From the NCBI RefSeq assembly GCF_000244895.1, contig NZ_CM001441.1, forward strand, positions 3,554,226-3,618,225: a DNA stretch of 64,000 nt, in the 5' to 3' direction. This document shows, in pieces, positions 17,625 to 25,838 of this stretch. This DNA comes from Desulfosporosinus youngiae DSM 17734. Its GTDB lineage: Bacteria > Bacillota > Desulfitobacteriia > Desulfitobacteriales > Desulfitobacteriaceae. Numbering within the stretch: the stretch's first letter is position 1; every line of letters begins with the position of its first letter. Position numbers and translations under genes: made by a program. The notes under the pieces were generated by a model, which had not been told where the DNA came from, ran no database searches, and saw only the letters and a list, made by a program, of their open reading frames with translations.

Positions 17625-18614
17625 ATGTGTACCGCAATGACGCTGAAAACTCAACAGGGTGAGATCTTTCTTGGACGCACCATGGATTTTTCCTATGTAC
17701 TGAACCCACATCTTTATACGATGCCGCGCAATTACCAGTGGTCCAATGCCCTCGGGACGGTTTGTGTCCGCAATCGCTACAGTTATATAGGGGTTGGACA
17801 GACCATTCCTAAAATTACCTTTGCGGACGGCGTCAATGAAATGGGGCTTGCGGCGGCGGCGTTATATTTCTCTGGATATGCCAAGTATAGAGAGCCTGAA
17901 TGTGGGGCACAGACATCCCAATTTGCAGCCACCGAACTTGTCAACTTTTTGCTCGGTATGTGCGGGTCGGTGGAAGAAGCGGCTTTTGCCCTGCAGTCTG
18001 TGCGGATCGTGGGAGTACCTGATGCGGTGACCAATTCCGTCGCTCCGCTGCATTGGATTGTCTGTGATAAAAAAGGACAGTGCCTGACCGTAGAACAGAC
18101 AAAAAACGGCATGCATTTGCTGGCCAACCATGTCGGGGTTCTGTCCAACAGTCCTACTTTTGAGTGGCATATGGAAAATCTGCGCAATTATATGCGGGCT
18201 GCACCGCACCAACCGGAAGGAATAACCTGGGGAGAGCTTGTGCTGACGCCCTTTGGCCAGGGCGGCGGCACAGAGGTGCTTCCAGGCGGTTATACGCCTC
18301 CTGCCCGGTTTGTGCGGACTGTTTTTCAGAAAACCCATGTCCCAATTCCTCAAAACCGGCAGGAAGCAGTCGTGACAGGATTTCATATTCTGGAGGGTGT
18401 CTCCATTCCCCAGGGAGTTGTCCTGACGTCGCGGGGCACGTACGATTACACCCAGTACACGGTTTTTATGAATACCGCAACCTGCGAATACTTTGTCCGA
18501 ACCTACGAAAACAGTCAGGTTTTTACCGCTAAGCTTTCCAGGGCTGAAGCCGAAGCCAAGGTTCCTGTGTCCCTCGGAAAGCTGGTGCGCCCGGCTACCT
18601 TCGAAAAGCTGTAA
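17625..18614 (+). CDS. Choloylglycine hydrolase / penicillin V acylase family protein
   Basis: An Ntn hydrolase of 329 residues. The mature nucleophile Cys2 follows the initiator Met (MCTAMTLKT), and GRTMDFS supplies the Arg/Asp pair around residues 18-21. The family pieces NEMGLAAAALYF and DYTQYTVFMNT (near residue 270) are present. Members hydrolyse linear amides such as conjugated bile salts, penicillin V or acyl-homoserine lactones; which one cannot be told here. There is no signal peptide. GAGGG precedes the ATG. The 3' end overlaps the convergent radical SAM gene by 20 bp. Confidence 0.88.
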   Translation: MCTAMTLKTQQGEIFLGRTMDFSYVLNPHLYTMPRNYQWSNALGTVCVRNRYSYIGVGQTIPKITFADGVNEMGLAAAALYFSGYAKYREPECGAQTSQFAATELVNFLLGMCGSVEEAAFALQSVRIVGVPDAVTNSVAPLHWIVCDKKGQCLTVEQTKNGMHLLANHVGVLSNSPTFEWHMENLRNYMRAAPHQPEGITWGELVLTPFGQGGGTEVLPGGYTPPARFVRTVFQKTHVPIPQNRQEAVVTGFHILEGVSIPQGVVLTSRGTYDYTQYTVFMNTATCEYFVRTYENSQVFTAKLSRAEAEAKVPVSLGKLVRPATFEKL

Positions 18615-19599
18615 CCTCCAGATTCATCCCTGCCAACACCCTTTCTATCTGCCTGCGCTTATCCACTACATAAGCGCCTTCACCGATCTCATAAATATCT
18701 ATATCCGAAGCCCTTGGCGGTGCTTTTCGGGCAATGGATACCCCAAGCAATTGATTGCCACCCCCCGCCAGATACCAAAGAGGTATGTCATCCGTGCTGT
18801 TGCCTGCCGCCAGGCAGATCTCCGTATTGGGCAGCAGAATACGCGCCATAGCTGTGATCAAAGCAGTTTCCCAAGGTGAACAGCGGGGTCTGTCCTGATA
18901 CGGAGTTCCCGGGAAGGGCATAAAGCGGGATAGACGCAGCTGATAGAGATTTCGGAACTGCTTCATAAAAAACAGATGGTCAATTCGGTCTTCATCCGTT
19001 TCGCCAAGGCCCAGCAGCATCATTGAGCGGCTGGGTATATCCGCCTCTTCACAGAATTGCAGCAGTTCACGCCACCGCCCCAGACTGTCTCCGGGCTTGG
19101 CGGCGGCGAAGACCTCCGGAGCGTTGGATTCCAAAGAGCTGGTAATGCTGTCAATACCCAGTTTCTTTAATTCCAGGATCGTTTCTTTCTGAAAGGAGGG
19201 TCCCAGATTGATTTCCAGCTTCAGTCCCGAATGGGCTTTAATCTTCCGCACCAGCTCCAGCAGCTGTTCGTCGTACCCTTCCTTCAGGTCTGTTCCCCCG
19301 CTGATATGGAACTGCTGAATCCCCAGGCCTTCAATGCACTCCAGGCCCTTAAGCAAAACATCCGTGGGAAACATAGTTTCCGTATAAAAGGTACAATAGG
19401 AACAGCGGGGTTTGACCCGGCAGGGAAAAATTCCCCCTGATCCCGAGGACCACCACAGGGCTTTGCCGGATACCCTGTCCCGGATTTGCGAGGCCAAAGC
19501 AAATAATTCATAGGCCTGCTCCGGATTCCGGGCCTTTTCCAAAACAAAAAGAGCTTGCTCCCGGGTTAACTCCTGCTCTCCTGTTAACTTAAAATCCAT
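18595..19599 (-). CDS. Radical SAM enzyme with CX5CX2C motif (HmdB-like)
   Basis: A 334-residue BioB/HydE-type radical SAM protein. The cluster-binding cysteines are C60, C66 and C69 (CRVKPRCSYC), i.e. CX5CX2C rather than the usual CX3CX2C. That spacing is known from HmdB, an enzyme linked to the iron-guanylylpyridinol cofactor of [Fe]-hydrogenase in methanogens. FHISGGTDL and the C-terminal AAGNSTDDIPLWYL and GGGNQLLG follow the same fold. No hmd gene is visible and this is not a methanogen, so its product is unknown. A GAGGG site precedes the ATG. Confidence 0.75.
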   Translation of the reverse strand: MDFKLTGEQELTREQALFVLEKARNPEQAYELFALASQIRDRVSGKALWWSSGSGGIFPCRVKPRCSYCTFYTETMFPTDVLLKGLECIEGLGIQQFHISGGTDLKEGYDEQLLELVRKIKAHSGLKLEINLGPSFQKETILELKKLGIDSITSSLESNAPEVFAAAKPGDSLGRWRELLQFCEEADIPSRSMMLLGLGETDEDRIDHLFFMKQFRNLYQLRLSRFMPFPGTPYQDRPRCSPWETALITAMARILLPNTEICLAAGNSTDDIPLWYLAGGGNQLLGVSIARKAPPRASDIDIYEIGEGAYVVDKRRQIERVLAGMNLEVTAFRR

Positions 19600-19691
19600 C
19601 TTTTTCCCTCTTTTCCTAAAGAAATCTTAACCTAAAATCCCGCATTTTTTATACCTACAAGAAGAAACGCCTTGGGGAATTCTGACCGGGG

Positions 19692-19946
19692 AACCACAGA
19701 TTACACATAAAAAGAACGATAAGAGAAACCACAGATTAACACAGATTTCACAGATTAAGAAGGATTAAGTATAAAAAAATGGCGAAGATGCGAGTCAATG
19801 AAAGCGATAATTATTAATTATCTCAAAGCTACAGGATCAAATCGGCCTTTTATCAGCTTTGGCGAATATCAATTGCGTTACAAGCAATTTGTAGTTTAGA
19901 GCCAAAATATATTTATTCTGTGTTAATCTGTGTAATCTGTGGTTAA
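19692..19946. repeat. Inverted-repeat element of the ACCACAGATTAACACAGATT type
   Basis: A partial copy (AACCACAGATTACACA) at 19692 and a longer one at 19727-19760 face an inverted copy at 19916-19946 (TGTTAATCTGTGTAATCTG). The 470-bp gap between the radical SAM and MoeA-like genes holds this element. The 155 bp between the repeats contains no sustained reading frame. It looks like a small non-coding repeat or the remains of an insertion. Confidence 0.65.
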
Positions 19947-20070
19947 TTAACTGAGTACCTGATTAGTCACAAAAATAATGATTTACAATTCAATTTGGGT
20001 ATAATTTTTCACGGGTATCAAGGATCTTAATATTTCCGCCGGCTTCCCGGTCACGCCCGGAAAGAAGCCT

Positions 20071-21366
20071 TTAATCGGATTGGCGGCTGCGCCGGCGGAC
20101 CGTCTTCTCCCCCCAGAGCAATTGCACCGTGGCCGGCTCCCCTTTTTTCATCAGGCGGTCTTCCGCCTCCTCTATCAGAATCCCCGTGGCATTGACAAAA
20201 CAATCTACCGTGTCCCCCATCCGAACAGGGACAATCTCATAGCCCTCCTCCGTCCAGCTGAGAGCTACATGAGGATGATAACCGGAACGGACTCCGCTCT
20301 GGTAATCTGTGTGCAAGCGGGCTTTGATCTCCGGCCGCTCATAGCAGGGGCAGTGAAGAAAGCGTTCCATAATCGCCGGCAGGTATTGCTCGGACTGAGT
20401 CAGGGCCGCATGAGGAGGTGCCGGAATCCCCACTACGCATTTTTCCTGGATTTCCCCCAGCAGCATGGCTTTCCCGCCAGGTCCAAAGCCCATGCCCTGA
20501 GCCAGAATTCTGCCCAGCTTCTCAACGGCCTGGGCGGTATAGTCCCCATACTTGGCTCCGCTGCGGCCCAAGCCGCCGATCAAAATCAGAAAATCACAGT
20601 GGGGAAGGGCCCGGAGAATCGCCTGACAGATCAGCTCTTCGCTATCCCCTGCCACCGGTTCTGTCCAGGCTTCCCCGCCGCATTCCCGGAGAATCCCTTC
20701 CACGAGAATGCTGTCCGCTTCCACTACCTGTCCCGGACCCGGCCGACAGCCGGGCCCCACCAAGTCGCCGCCCACGGGAATCACGGCAGCTTTGGGTTTT
20801 TTCCAGACCGGCACCCTCTCCACTCCGGCAAAACGCAGGATAGCCAGATTAGCCGGGGTCAGGCGGTAATTGGCGGGGACAACCCGCTCTCCCTCCCGGA
20901 TACTGGCCCCGGCCCGTCCTATACCTTGTCCCTGGTAGGGCAAGGCCCTGATTTCCGCTCTGCCGTCAGCCAAATGGCTGACCTGTTCCAGGGGAATCAC
21001 GGTGTCAAAGGGCTCTTCCAGCACCGACCCCATAACCCGAAGGCGAAATTGATTTTCCGACAGCACCCGGCAGCCGCCGGCAAGCAGCTCTTTAACCTCT
21101 TCCCAATTCACCATGATTCCATCATGCTGGGCGGTATCAGCAGGAGGTACAGAGAAGGCCGCATAGGTTGGTTCCGCCGTCACCCGACCCAAAGCCTGAC
21201 TCAGCGGCACAAACTCCTTGGCCAGATCAAACCTGACCCGTTCAAAGAGAATGGTCAGAGCCTCATCCCGGGAAAGGGGGGCTTTCTGCTGCCGGTGACA
21301 GCGTGTAGCACAGCCGGTACAGGTTGCGGAGGAACAGATAATTTTGTCTTGCTGATGGTTTTCCAT
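20071..21366 (-). CDS. MoeA-like molybdopterin-binding protein with Cys-rich N-terminus
   Basis: A 431-residue MoeA-type architecture: residues about 30-190 resemble MoeA domains I/II (SRDEALTILFERV, FSVPPADTAQHDGIMV). Residues about 195-340 form the MoCF-type molybdopterin-binding domain (AVIPVGGDLVG, LILIGGLGRSGAKYGDY, GPGGKAMLLGEI). A unique N-terminal segment has C11, C16, C19 and C23 (CX4CX2CX3C), suggesting a metal or Fe-S site. The usual PGKP loop is altered to PGGKA. MoeA inserts molybdate into molybdopterin; here the exact role is unclear. GGAGAGG precedes the ATG and a structured leader lies upstream. Confidence 0.75.
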   Translation of the reverse strand: MENHQQDKIICSSATCTGCATRCHRQQKAPLSRDEALTILFERVRFDLAKEFVPLSQALGRVTAEPTYAAFSVPPADTAQHDGIMVNWEEVKELLAGGCRVLSENQFRLRVMGSVLEEPFDTVIPLEQVSHLADGRAEIRALPYQGQGIGRAGASIREGERVVPANYRLTPANLAILRFAGVERVPVWKKPKAAVIPVGGDLVGPGCRPGPGQVVEADSILVEGILRECGGEAWTEPVAGDSEELICQAILRALPHCDFLILIGGLGRSGAKYGDYTAQAVEKLGRILAQGMGFGPGGKAMLLGEIQEKCVVGIPAPPHAALTQSEQYLPAIMERFLHCPCYERPEIKARLHTDYQSGVRSGYHPHVALSWTEEGYEIVPVRMGDTVDCFVNATGILIEEAEDRLMKKGEPATVQLLWGEKTVRRRSRQSD

Positions 21367-21494
21367 AATTCCTCTCCTTTTAGCAAATAGTCTCTTACTT
21401 TTATCCGGCTTTCCCGCACTGTCTGGGCAATCCCATCCGACAGTCCGGGAGCGCCCAGGGAACTCACCTGCTCTTGTTCAGGCAGGATACGCAA

Positions 21495-21533
21495 TAGAAA
21501 AACCGGCTGGATCAGGAACTAAACCAGCCGGTT
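21495..21533 (-). terminator. Terminator inside the leader of the MoeA-like gene
   Basis: On the minus strand the 10-bp arms AACCGGCTGG/CCAGCCGGTT are followed by TTTCTATT. It lies about 130 bp before the MoeA-like start codon, the position expected for an attenuator. Confidence 0.75.
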
Positions 21534-21539
21534 AAAGAG

Positions 21540-21700
21540 CATGCTTTTTAAAAACAGATTTCTCTGTTTTTAAGCATCATCCTTCTCACAAGTGAAGGCC
21601 AGACTGTTTCCTGTCTAACCCCGTAAACCCTCCGGTTTAGGCTTAGTATTCATGGGAAGCTTCCTTTAGAATAAAAAGCTCGGATTCAATATTTAATTAT
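21540..21700 (-). promoter_or_regulatory. Structured 5' leader, candidate riboswitch of unknown class
   Basis: Read on the minus strand, successive hairpins precede the terminator. TAAACC-GGAG-GGTTTA extends into CTAAGCC/GGGGTTAG. AGACAG-GAAA-CAGTCT carries a GNRA loop. CCTTC-GAAGG is a short stem. A long stem ATGCTT..ACAGA-GAAA-TCTGT..AAGCAT follows. The order of hairpins and then terminator suggests ligand-controlled attenuation. The gene suggests a molybdenum-cofactor ligand, but I could not align it to the Moco RNA consensus from memory. Confidence 0.45.
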
Positions 21701-21764
21701 TAAGACTTCCTTCCGCGTATCTCCAAACAGTAAGACTTTGCTCTCCTAAGGTTTATCTTGATTG

Positions 21765-21838
21765 ACTACACTACATAACATAACATAAACTAATAAAAAT
21801 ATAAATAGCGTGATTTTTGTTTTATGTTATATTACCAC
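21765..21838. promoter_or_regulatory. Inverted ATAACATAA repeats upstream of the leader
   Basis: CATAACATAACATAAAC (about 21774-21790) faces GTTTTATGTTATAT (about 21818-21831) across an AT-rich stretch upstream of the MoeA-like leader. They could form a repressor site or flank the promoter. ModE-type sites are also AT-rich inverted repeats, but this match is only suggestive. Confidence 0.3.
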
Positions 21839-21882
21839 ATGAATCCTAAAGTCGCCTCGGGCGAGGGACTGCCCCGCCAGAA

Positions 21883-21924
21883 AAAATATCCTCCTTGCGT
21901 TTAATCCGCGCAGAAGGATATTTT
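21883..21924. terminator. Bidirectional terminator hairpin
   Basis: Arms AAAATATCCTCCTTGCG/CGCGCAGAAGGATATTTT with a T/A run on both sides. It would end minus-strand transcription from the ABC transporter genes, which stop at 22193. Confidence 0.65.
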
Positions 21925-22074
21925 CATGCTATTTGATGGTCACACTCATCTCTTTAAATGTTCACTGTACATTCGCACCAGATTAATCAGGTTATCTTCA
22001 ACAGGCCTTGCTTCCAACTATATTATAACTCTGTCCCTCCTATATTTGGTCAGGAATTTAAATAGTATTTTCCG

Positions 22075-22098
22075 AAATTCGTCACTAGTGACGAATTT
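22075..22098. repeat. 24-bp perfect palindrome
   Basis: AAATTCGTCACT followed by its exact reverse complement, with no loop. It lies in the non-coding stretch between the ABC permease 3' end and the MoeA-like leader. No T-run follows, so an operator is as likely as a terminator. Confidence 0.5.
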
Positions 22099-22192
22099 GA
22101 CTCATAGTTGACTTATTTAAGATGTCTATAAAATGCTGTATAGGACATGTTCCTTGCATTCTGTTAAAAAACCGTAATTGCTTAAGGTCGGC

Positions 22193-22993
22193 TCAGATAT
22201 GTAAATCCTTTTTGGAAAAAATAACGATCGCTGCGGTAAACAACACAACCGCCCCGGCAAACAACACGATCATCCCCGCAATCGCCCCGGCTTCTCCCGC
22301 GATTATCCCATTAGTGTCAAATAACGTGAAGAAGGTGGCGTACTTTATATTTTCAAGTTTTTCGTTAAAATTTGATAGCATCTGCAAGATATAGGCCAGC
22401 GCCGGAATTCCCGCGCCCAAGCCCACAGCGTATCGGTTGTCGCTGAAAATACAGGAACACAGGAAGCATATCCCGCCGATGAACAACTGCAAACTTAAAA
22501 GACCGGCGTTGAGCGCCAGCAGCTTCCCGATTTCAAGCTCTCCCGGGAAGGATGCCTCACAGATGATAATTTCCAGCACCGTGACAAACAGGACAAGGGC
22601 AAAAATTCCGGTCGCGATTACTTTCATCTGCGTAAATACGACCGTCCGGCGTTTTACCGGCGCGGCCAGAAGATAGGTCATGGAGCCCCTGTCCACATGG
22701 CGGGCGATTAGCCTGTTGGCGCAAAGTATGGAAAAAACCATAGGAAATATCAACAAAATAAAACCGTACAAATACGAGGACATAAATCCGATCATGGTGG
22801 CGGCACCCGCCGTCATGCCGACCGCAGCCATAATTTCCGGCATTGCTTTGGCATAATCATCCAAGAGGCTCATCATTTCCGGGTCAAACATTGAAATGAT
22901 TATGGAAACATACATGGTTAACACAGCCGCAAAGATCAGCAGCATTTTCCAGCTGCCTTTCATCCCATATTTGTATAATGTAAAATTCAACAT
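22193..22993 (-). CDS. ABC-2 type transporter permease
   Basis: A 266-residue membrane protein with six hydrophobic segments, the topology of ABC-2 permeases. It begins MLNFTLYKYGMKGSWKMLLI. The central RHVDRGSMTYLLAAPVKRRT is the conserved cytoplasmic loop of this class. Its start overlaps the stop of the ATPase gene upstream, so both subunits are co-translated. The substrate is unknown; similar pairs export peptides, antibiotics or lipids. Confidence 0.85.
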   Translation of the reverse strand: MLNFTLYKYGMKGSWKMLLIFAAVLTMYVSIIISMFDPEMMSLLDDYAKAMPEIMAAVGMTAGAATMIGFMSSYLYGFILLIFPMVFSILCANRLIARHVDRGSMTYLLAAPVKRRTVVFTQMKVIATGIFALVLFVTVLEIIICEASFPGELEIGKLLALNAGLLSLQLFIGGICFLCSCIFSDNRYAVGLGAGIPALAYILQMLSNFNEKLENIKYATFFTLFDTNGIIAGEAGAIAGMIVLFAGAVVLFTAAIVIFSKKDLHI

Positions 22994-23877
22994 TATTGGA
23001 CACCTCCGTAATACTGCATAAAGATTTCCTCAAGGCTCTGACTGGAAGCGGACAGGTTGACGACGGGATAACGGTTCAATACCGCAATAAATTCGCGGAT
23101 ATTGTGCTGCACCGTGACGGCGGCGCGGTGATGGGTCAACAGCTCGGTTGTGAGATTTTCCGCACAAAACTCCTCCGCAGCTTTAGCGTTTGCAAAGGTT
23201 ACAATATATTTTTTGACCTGCGCCGCTTTCAGTGTCTCCACGCTGTCCACGGCGGCCAAACGACCGTCTTTGATGATCGATACCCGGTGGCAGGTACGTT
23301 CTACTTCCTCAAACATATGCGAGGACATGAGGATGGTTTTGCCCTTCGCCTTCTCCTCCAGGATCAGTTCTATGAATCGGTTTTGCATGAGCGGATCAAG
23401 GCCGCTGGTCGGTTCGTCGAGAATCAGGACCTCCGGGTCGTGCATAAAAGCGGCGACAATGCCCACTTTCTGCTTCATCCCTTTACTCATTTTTTTGAGC
23501 TTGCCGCGCGCGTCAAGCTCAAAACGGTCGAGCAGTTCTTTTATGCGATCGCTCTTCTTCAACCCCCGGTATTTTTCGGTAAATCGCAAAAAATCCGTAC
23601 CGCTCATATCTTCAAAAAAATTGATCTCCCCAGGAATATAGCCAAGATTTTTCTGAATGGCCGCACTGTCATGCCAACAGTCCAAACCGTTAATGGCGCA
23701 GCTTCCTTTTTCCGGCTGCAAAAATCCCATCAGATGCCGGATTGTTGAGGTTTTTCCGGCTCCGTTGGGACCGAGAAAGCCGAACACCTCGCCTTTTTCC
23801 ACAGAGAAAGAGAGGTCGAACACACCTCGCCCGTTCCCATAGTCTCTTGTCAGGTTTTTGATTTCAATTATGCCCAT
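22993..23877 (-). CDS. ABC transporter ATP-binding protein
   Basis: A 294-residue ATPase. It has Walker A GPNGAGKTST (residues about 34-43), signature MSKGMKQKV, Walker B VLILDEPTSGLD and H-loop MSSHMFEEVE. The C-terminal extension of about 80 residues is typical of the drug/bacteriocin (CcmA-like) subfamily. AGGAGG precedes the ATG. It forms a two-gene operon with the permease gene; no regulator is adjacent. Confidence 0.9.
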   Translation of the reverse strand: MGIIEIKNLTRDYGNGRGVFDLSFSVEKGEVFGFLGPNGAGKTSTIRHLMGFLQPEKGSCAINGLDCWHDSAAIQKNLGYIPGEINFFEDMSGTDFLRFTEKYRGLKKSDRIKELLDRFELDARGKLKKMSKGMKQKVGIVAAFMHDPEVLILDEPTSGLDPLMQNRFIELILEEKAKGKTILMSSHMFEEVERTCHRVSIIKDGRLAAVDSVETLKAAQVKKYIVTFANAKAAEEFCAENLTTELLTHHRAAVTVQHNIREFIAVLNRYPVVNLSASSQSLEEIFMQYYGGVQ

Positions 23878-24141
23878 TGCCCATCTTCCTCCTTGTGAAA
23901 TGCGCTTTTCAACAGTTTAAACTGAGCCATTTTCATAGCCCTTGGCACCTATATGTTGATGCCGTCGGCATTCAGATTTCAGTAGACCGTGCCGTCGCCG
24001 GAGGTCGGAGCGGAACCGGCCGATTTTCTTTTTCCGTACTTGTGTCCCTATCCTTTATAGTTATTCCACATTTATTTCCTTTGATTCTGTTATCCGCATT
24101 AGAAAACAGATACCAAGCACCAATCATTTTCCAAAAACAGA

Positions 24142-24192
24142 AAAGCCGAACACCGCCGGCAATTCTTTGTTGTCGGCAGTGTTCGGCCTTTC
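24142..24192. terminator. Long hairpin, probable terminator
   Basis: Arms GCCGAACACCGCCGGCAA/TTGTCGGCAGTGTTCGGC with two mismatches, flanked by A- and T-rich ends on both strands. It occupies the 464-bp gap between the divergent ABC ATPase and membrane-protein genes. Otherwise I see no gene there. Confidence 0.6.
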
Positions 24193-24341
24193 CAGCCTTG
24201 CCAATTAAAGGCAATAGATTCTTCTTCCGGCAGGCCAACTATATCTCGATAATTCTGGAATACTGAGGGACGTACCCCAGATCTGGGAAGATTTATATTG
24301 CTATGGTATAATAATACAATAATCTTTGCTTGAGGTGCATA

Positions 24342-24911
24342 ATGGCTATCTCTATATCGCCAGTTGCAATAGTAGTAATAATCATTGTCATAAGCAATTG
24401 TCTTATGAGTTTCGGAAAAAGTAATGTGCTGAATAAGTGTTATATCCTGCTATCATCAGTTCTTTCTCTCGTGGGGATAGCAGGTATAATAACAACCCGG
24501 CCACGCTTCATTGCAAGTTTAAATAAAACGGCAAGCAGGCGGGAATTTGATTCCGACTTTGTAACATGGGCTATTGAGAAGTTCGATTCTTTCGCGATGA
24601 TTTCTATTATAGCAACTTGCTTAATTATTATATTTTTACTAATTCATTTGTTCTTAACTAGGAATAAAAGAGGTTTTGTCTGGACTAATATTACGGGTAT
24701 CGTTATTTTTCTTATGATCATTAATTTTCTCGCTGGAGTTTGGTATAGCTTAGGAACCATGAACAAATTCTTCGATGTAGCTGGTTATATTTCAAATCTG
24801 TCTGTTTCTGAATTTTTTGCTCTCCATATTCCTTTAATCGTTAAAAGAATGCTCATGCGTAAAAATGAGCATTTCAGGCCAAAGCATCCGCAAATTTCAA
24901 ACTATTCCTGA
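24342..24911 (+). CDS. Hypothetical membrane protein
   Basis: About 189 residues with four hydrophobic segments (near residues 5-20, 35-52, 88-108 and 118-140). The family is not recognised. The ATG at 24342 is preferred over an in-frame TTG 12 nt earlier, because GAGGTG lies between them. A short inverted repeat near the 3' end (ATGCTCATGCG/AATGAGCAT) may be part of a hairpin. It is followed on the same strand, 49 bp later, by an Uma2 nuclease gene. Confidence 0.6.
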   Translation: MAISISPVAIVVIIIVISNCLMSFGKSNVLNKCYILLSSVLSLVGIAGIITTRPRFIASLNKTASRREFDSDFVTWAIEKFDSFAMISIIATCLIIIFLLIHLFLTRNKRGFVWTNITGIVIFLMIINFLAGVWYSLGTMNKFFDVAGYISNLSVSEFFALHIPLIVKRMLMRKNEHFRPKHPQISNYS

Positions 24912-24960
24912 TCGGCAGAAAATGGTATAATCAAATGGATACATAAGGAGCGTGTTTAAT

Positions 24961-25527
24961 ATGCCATTGCCACGACAAGAGCGAAATTATTCATACGCCG
25001 ATTACTTGACCTGGAATGAGGACGAAAGATGGGAGGTTCTTGACGGTATAGCTTATATGCAATCTGCACCTTCAAGAATTCATCAAGAAATTTCCGGCGA
25101 ACTGTACAGGCAGTTTGCAAATTATCTGCAAGGTAAATCTTGTAAAGTTTATCATGCCCCGTTCTGCGTGAGACTTGATGTTGAAGATAATGATAATGAT
25201 GTTAAAAATGTCGTTGAACCGGATATTACCATTGTCTGCGATAGCTCTAAGCTTGATAAAAGGGGTTGTAAAGGAACTCCTGACTTGATAATAGAAATAT
25301 TGTCCCCGTCAACTGCAAAGATAGACAAAGTATTTAAATTTAACAAGTATGAAGAAGCAGGCGTTAAAGAATACTGGATATTAGAACCGGATCAGAAGAT
25401 TGTAAGCGTATTTTTATTGCAACCGAACGCCCGATATGGCAGACCTGAAATGTATACGGACGAAGATAAACCAACACTATCGATCTTTCCTGACCTCGAA
25501 ATCGATTTGAATTCAGTGTTTGCTTAA
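24961..25527 (+). CDS. Uma2 family endonuclease (DUF820), copy 1
   Basis: A PD-(D/E)XK-fold protein of 188 residues. It opens YSYADYLTWNEDERWEVLDG; the catalytic region reads EPDITIVCD..DLIIEILSPST, followed by KYEEAGVKEYWI. These are the blocks of the Uma2 family, whose biological role is unsettled. I chose the ATG at 24961, with AAGGAG 10 nt upstream. A second Uma2 gene at 25839 points toward it. The two proteins are similar throughout and look like paralogues. Confidence 0.85.
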   Translation: MPLPRQERNYSYADYLTWNEDERWEVLDGIAYMQSAPSRIHQEISGELYRQFANYLQGKSCKVYHAPFCVRLDVEDNDNDVKNVVEPDITIVCDSSKLDKRGCKGTPDLIIEILSPSTAKIDKVFKFNKYEEAGVKEYWILEPDQKIVSVFLLQPNARYGRPEMYTDEDKPTLSIFPDLEIDLNSVFA

Positions 25528-25546
25528 CAATGAGATCTTTCTCCCA

Positions 25547-25598
25547 GGCTCGTACCAAGAATCTTACGCGCGTAAGATTCTTGGTACGAGCCCTTTTG
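25547..25598 (+). terminator. 46-bp perfect palindrome acting as terminator
   Basis: From 25547 to 25592 the DNA is an exact palindrome with 23-bp arms (GGCTCGTACCAAGAATCTTA.. outward) and no loop, followed by CTTTTG. It sits 20 bp after the Uma2 stop. Terminators rarely have arms this long and perfect. Confidence 0.75.
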
Positions 25599-25838
25599 TT
25601 AACCCCCTCTCTTTCCTTCGGCCTCCCAGAAGCGCCTGATCGGTTCTTCCATCGGTTCCTGCCCTAATCGCCCCCCCCCAATGCATCTTATGAACTTCTT
25701 AAGTTTTTCTTATATTTATGGGAAACTTGACTGTAAAAGTAATATTTTCCGCATCAACTTGGCAAGATAAATACCCGTCCCACTTTGAACCGCATGCCAA
25801 GTGGAACGGGCTGATGACCGCGCTGTATGGGACTCTTC
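25593..25838. other. Intergenic stretch between convergent Uma2 genes
   Basis: Contains an eight-C run at 25672-25679 and a hairpin at 25774-25810 (CCCGTCCCACTT/AAGTGGAACGGG) that may terminate the minus-strand Uma2 transcript. A 60-codon frame across it has no ribosome site and is not called. Confidence 0.35.

Noticed and set aside
20080-21390. Plus-strand frame of 436 codons opposite the MoeA-like gene
   Set aside because: High-GC antisense shadow with no recognisable protein features, while the minus strand matches the MoeA fold and has a ribosome site.
21255-21494. Minus-strand ORF overlapping the MoeA-like start as a leader peptide
   Set aside because: It lies between the terminator and the gene, has no ribosome site, and runs on into MoeA coding sequence out of frame.
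21540-21700. Assigning the leader as a Moco or cobalamin riboswitch
   Set aside because: Short motifs (AAAGGAAGC, CCGAGC, GNRA loops) are suggestive, but the cobalamin B12 box is absent and I could not match the Moco consensus reliably.
21926-22111. 61-codon plus-strand ORF
   Set aside because: No ribosome site, atypical composition and located in a terminator/palindrome region.
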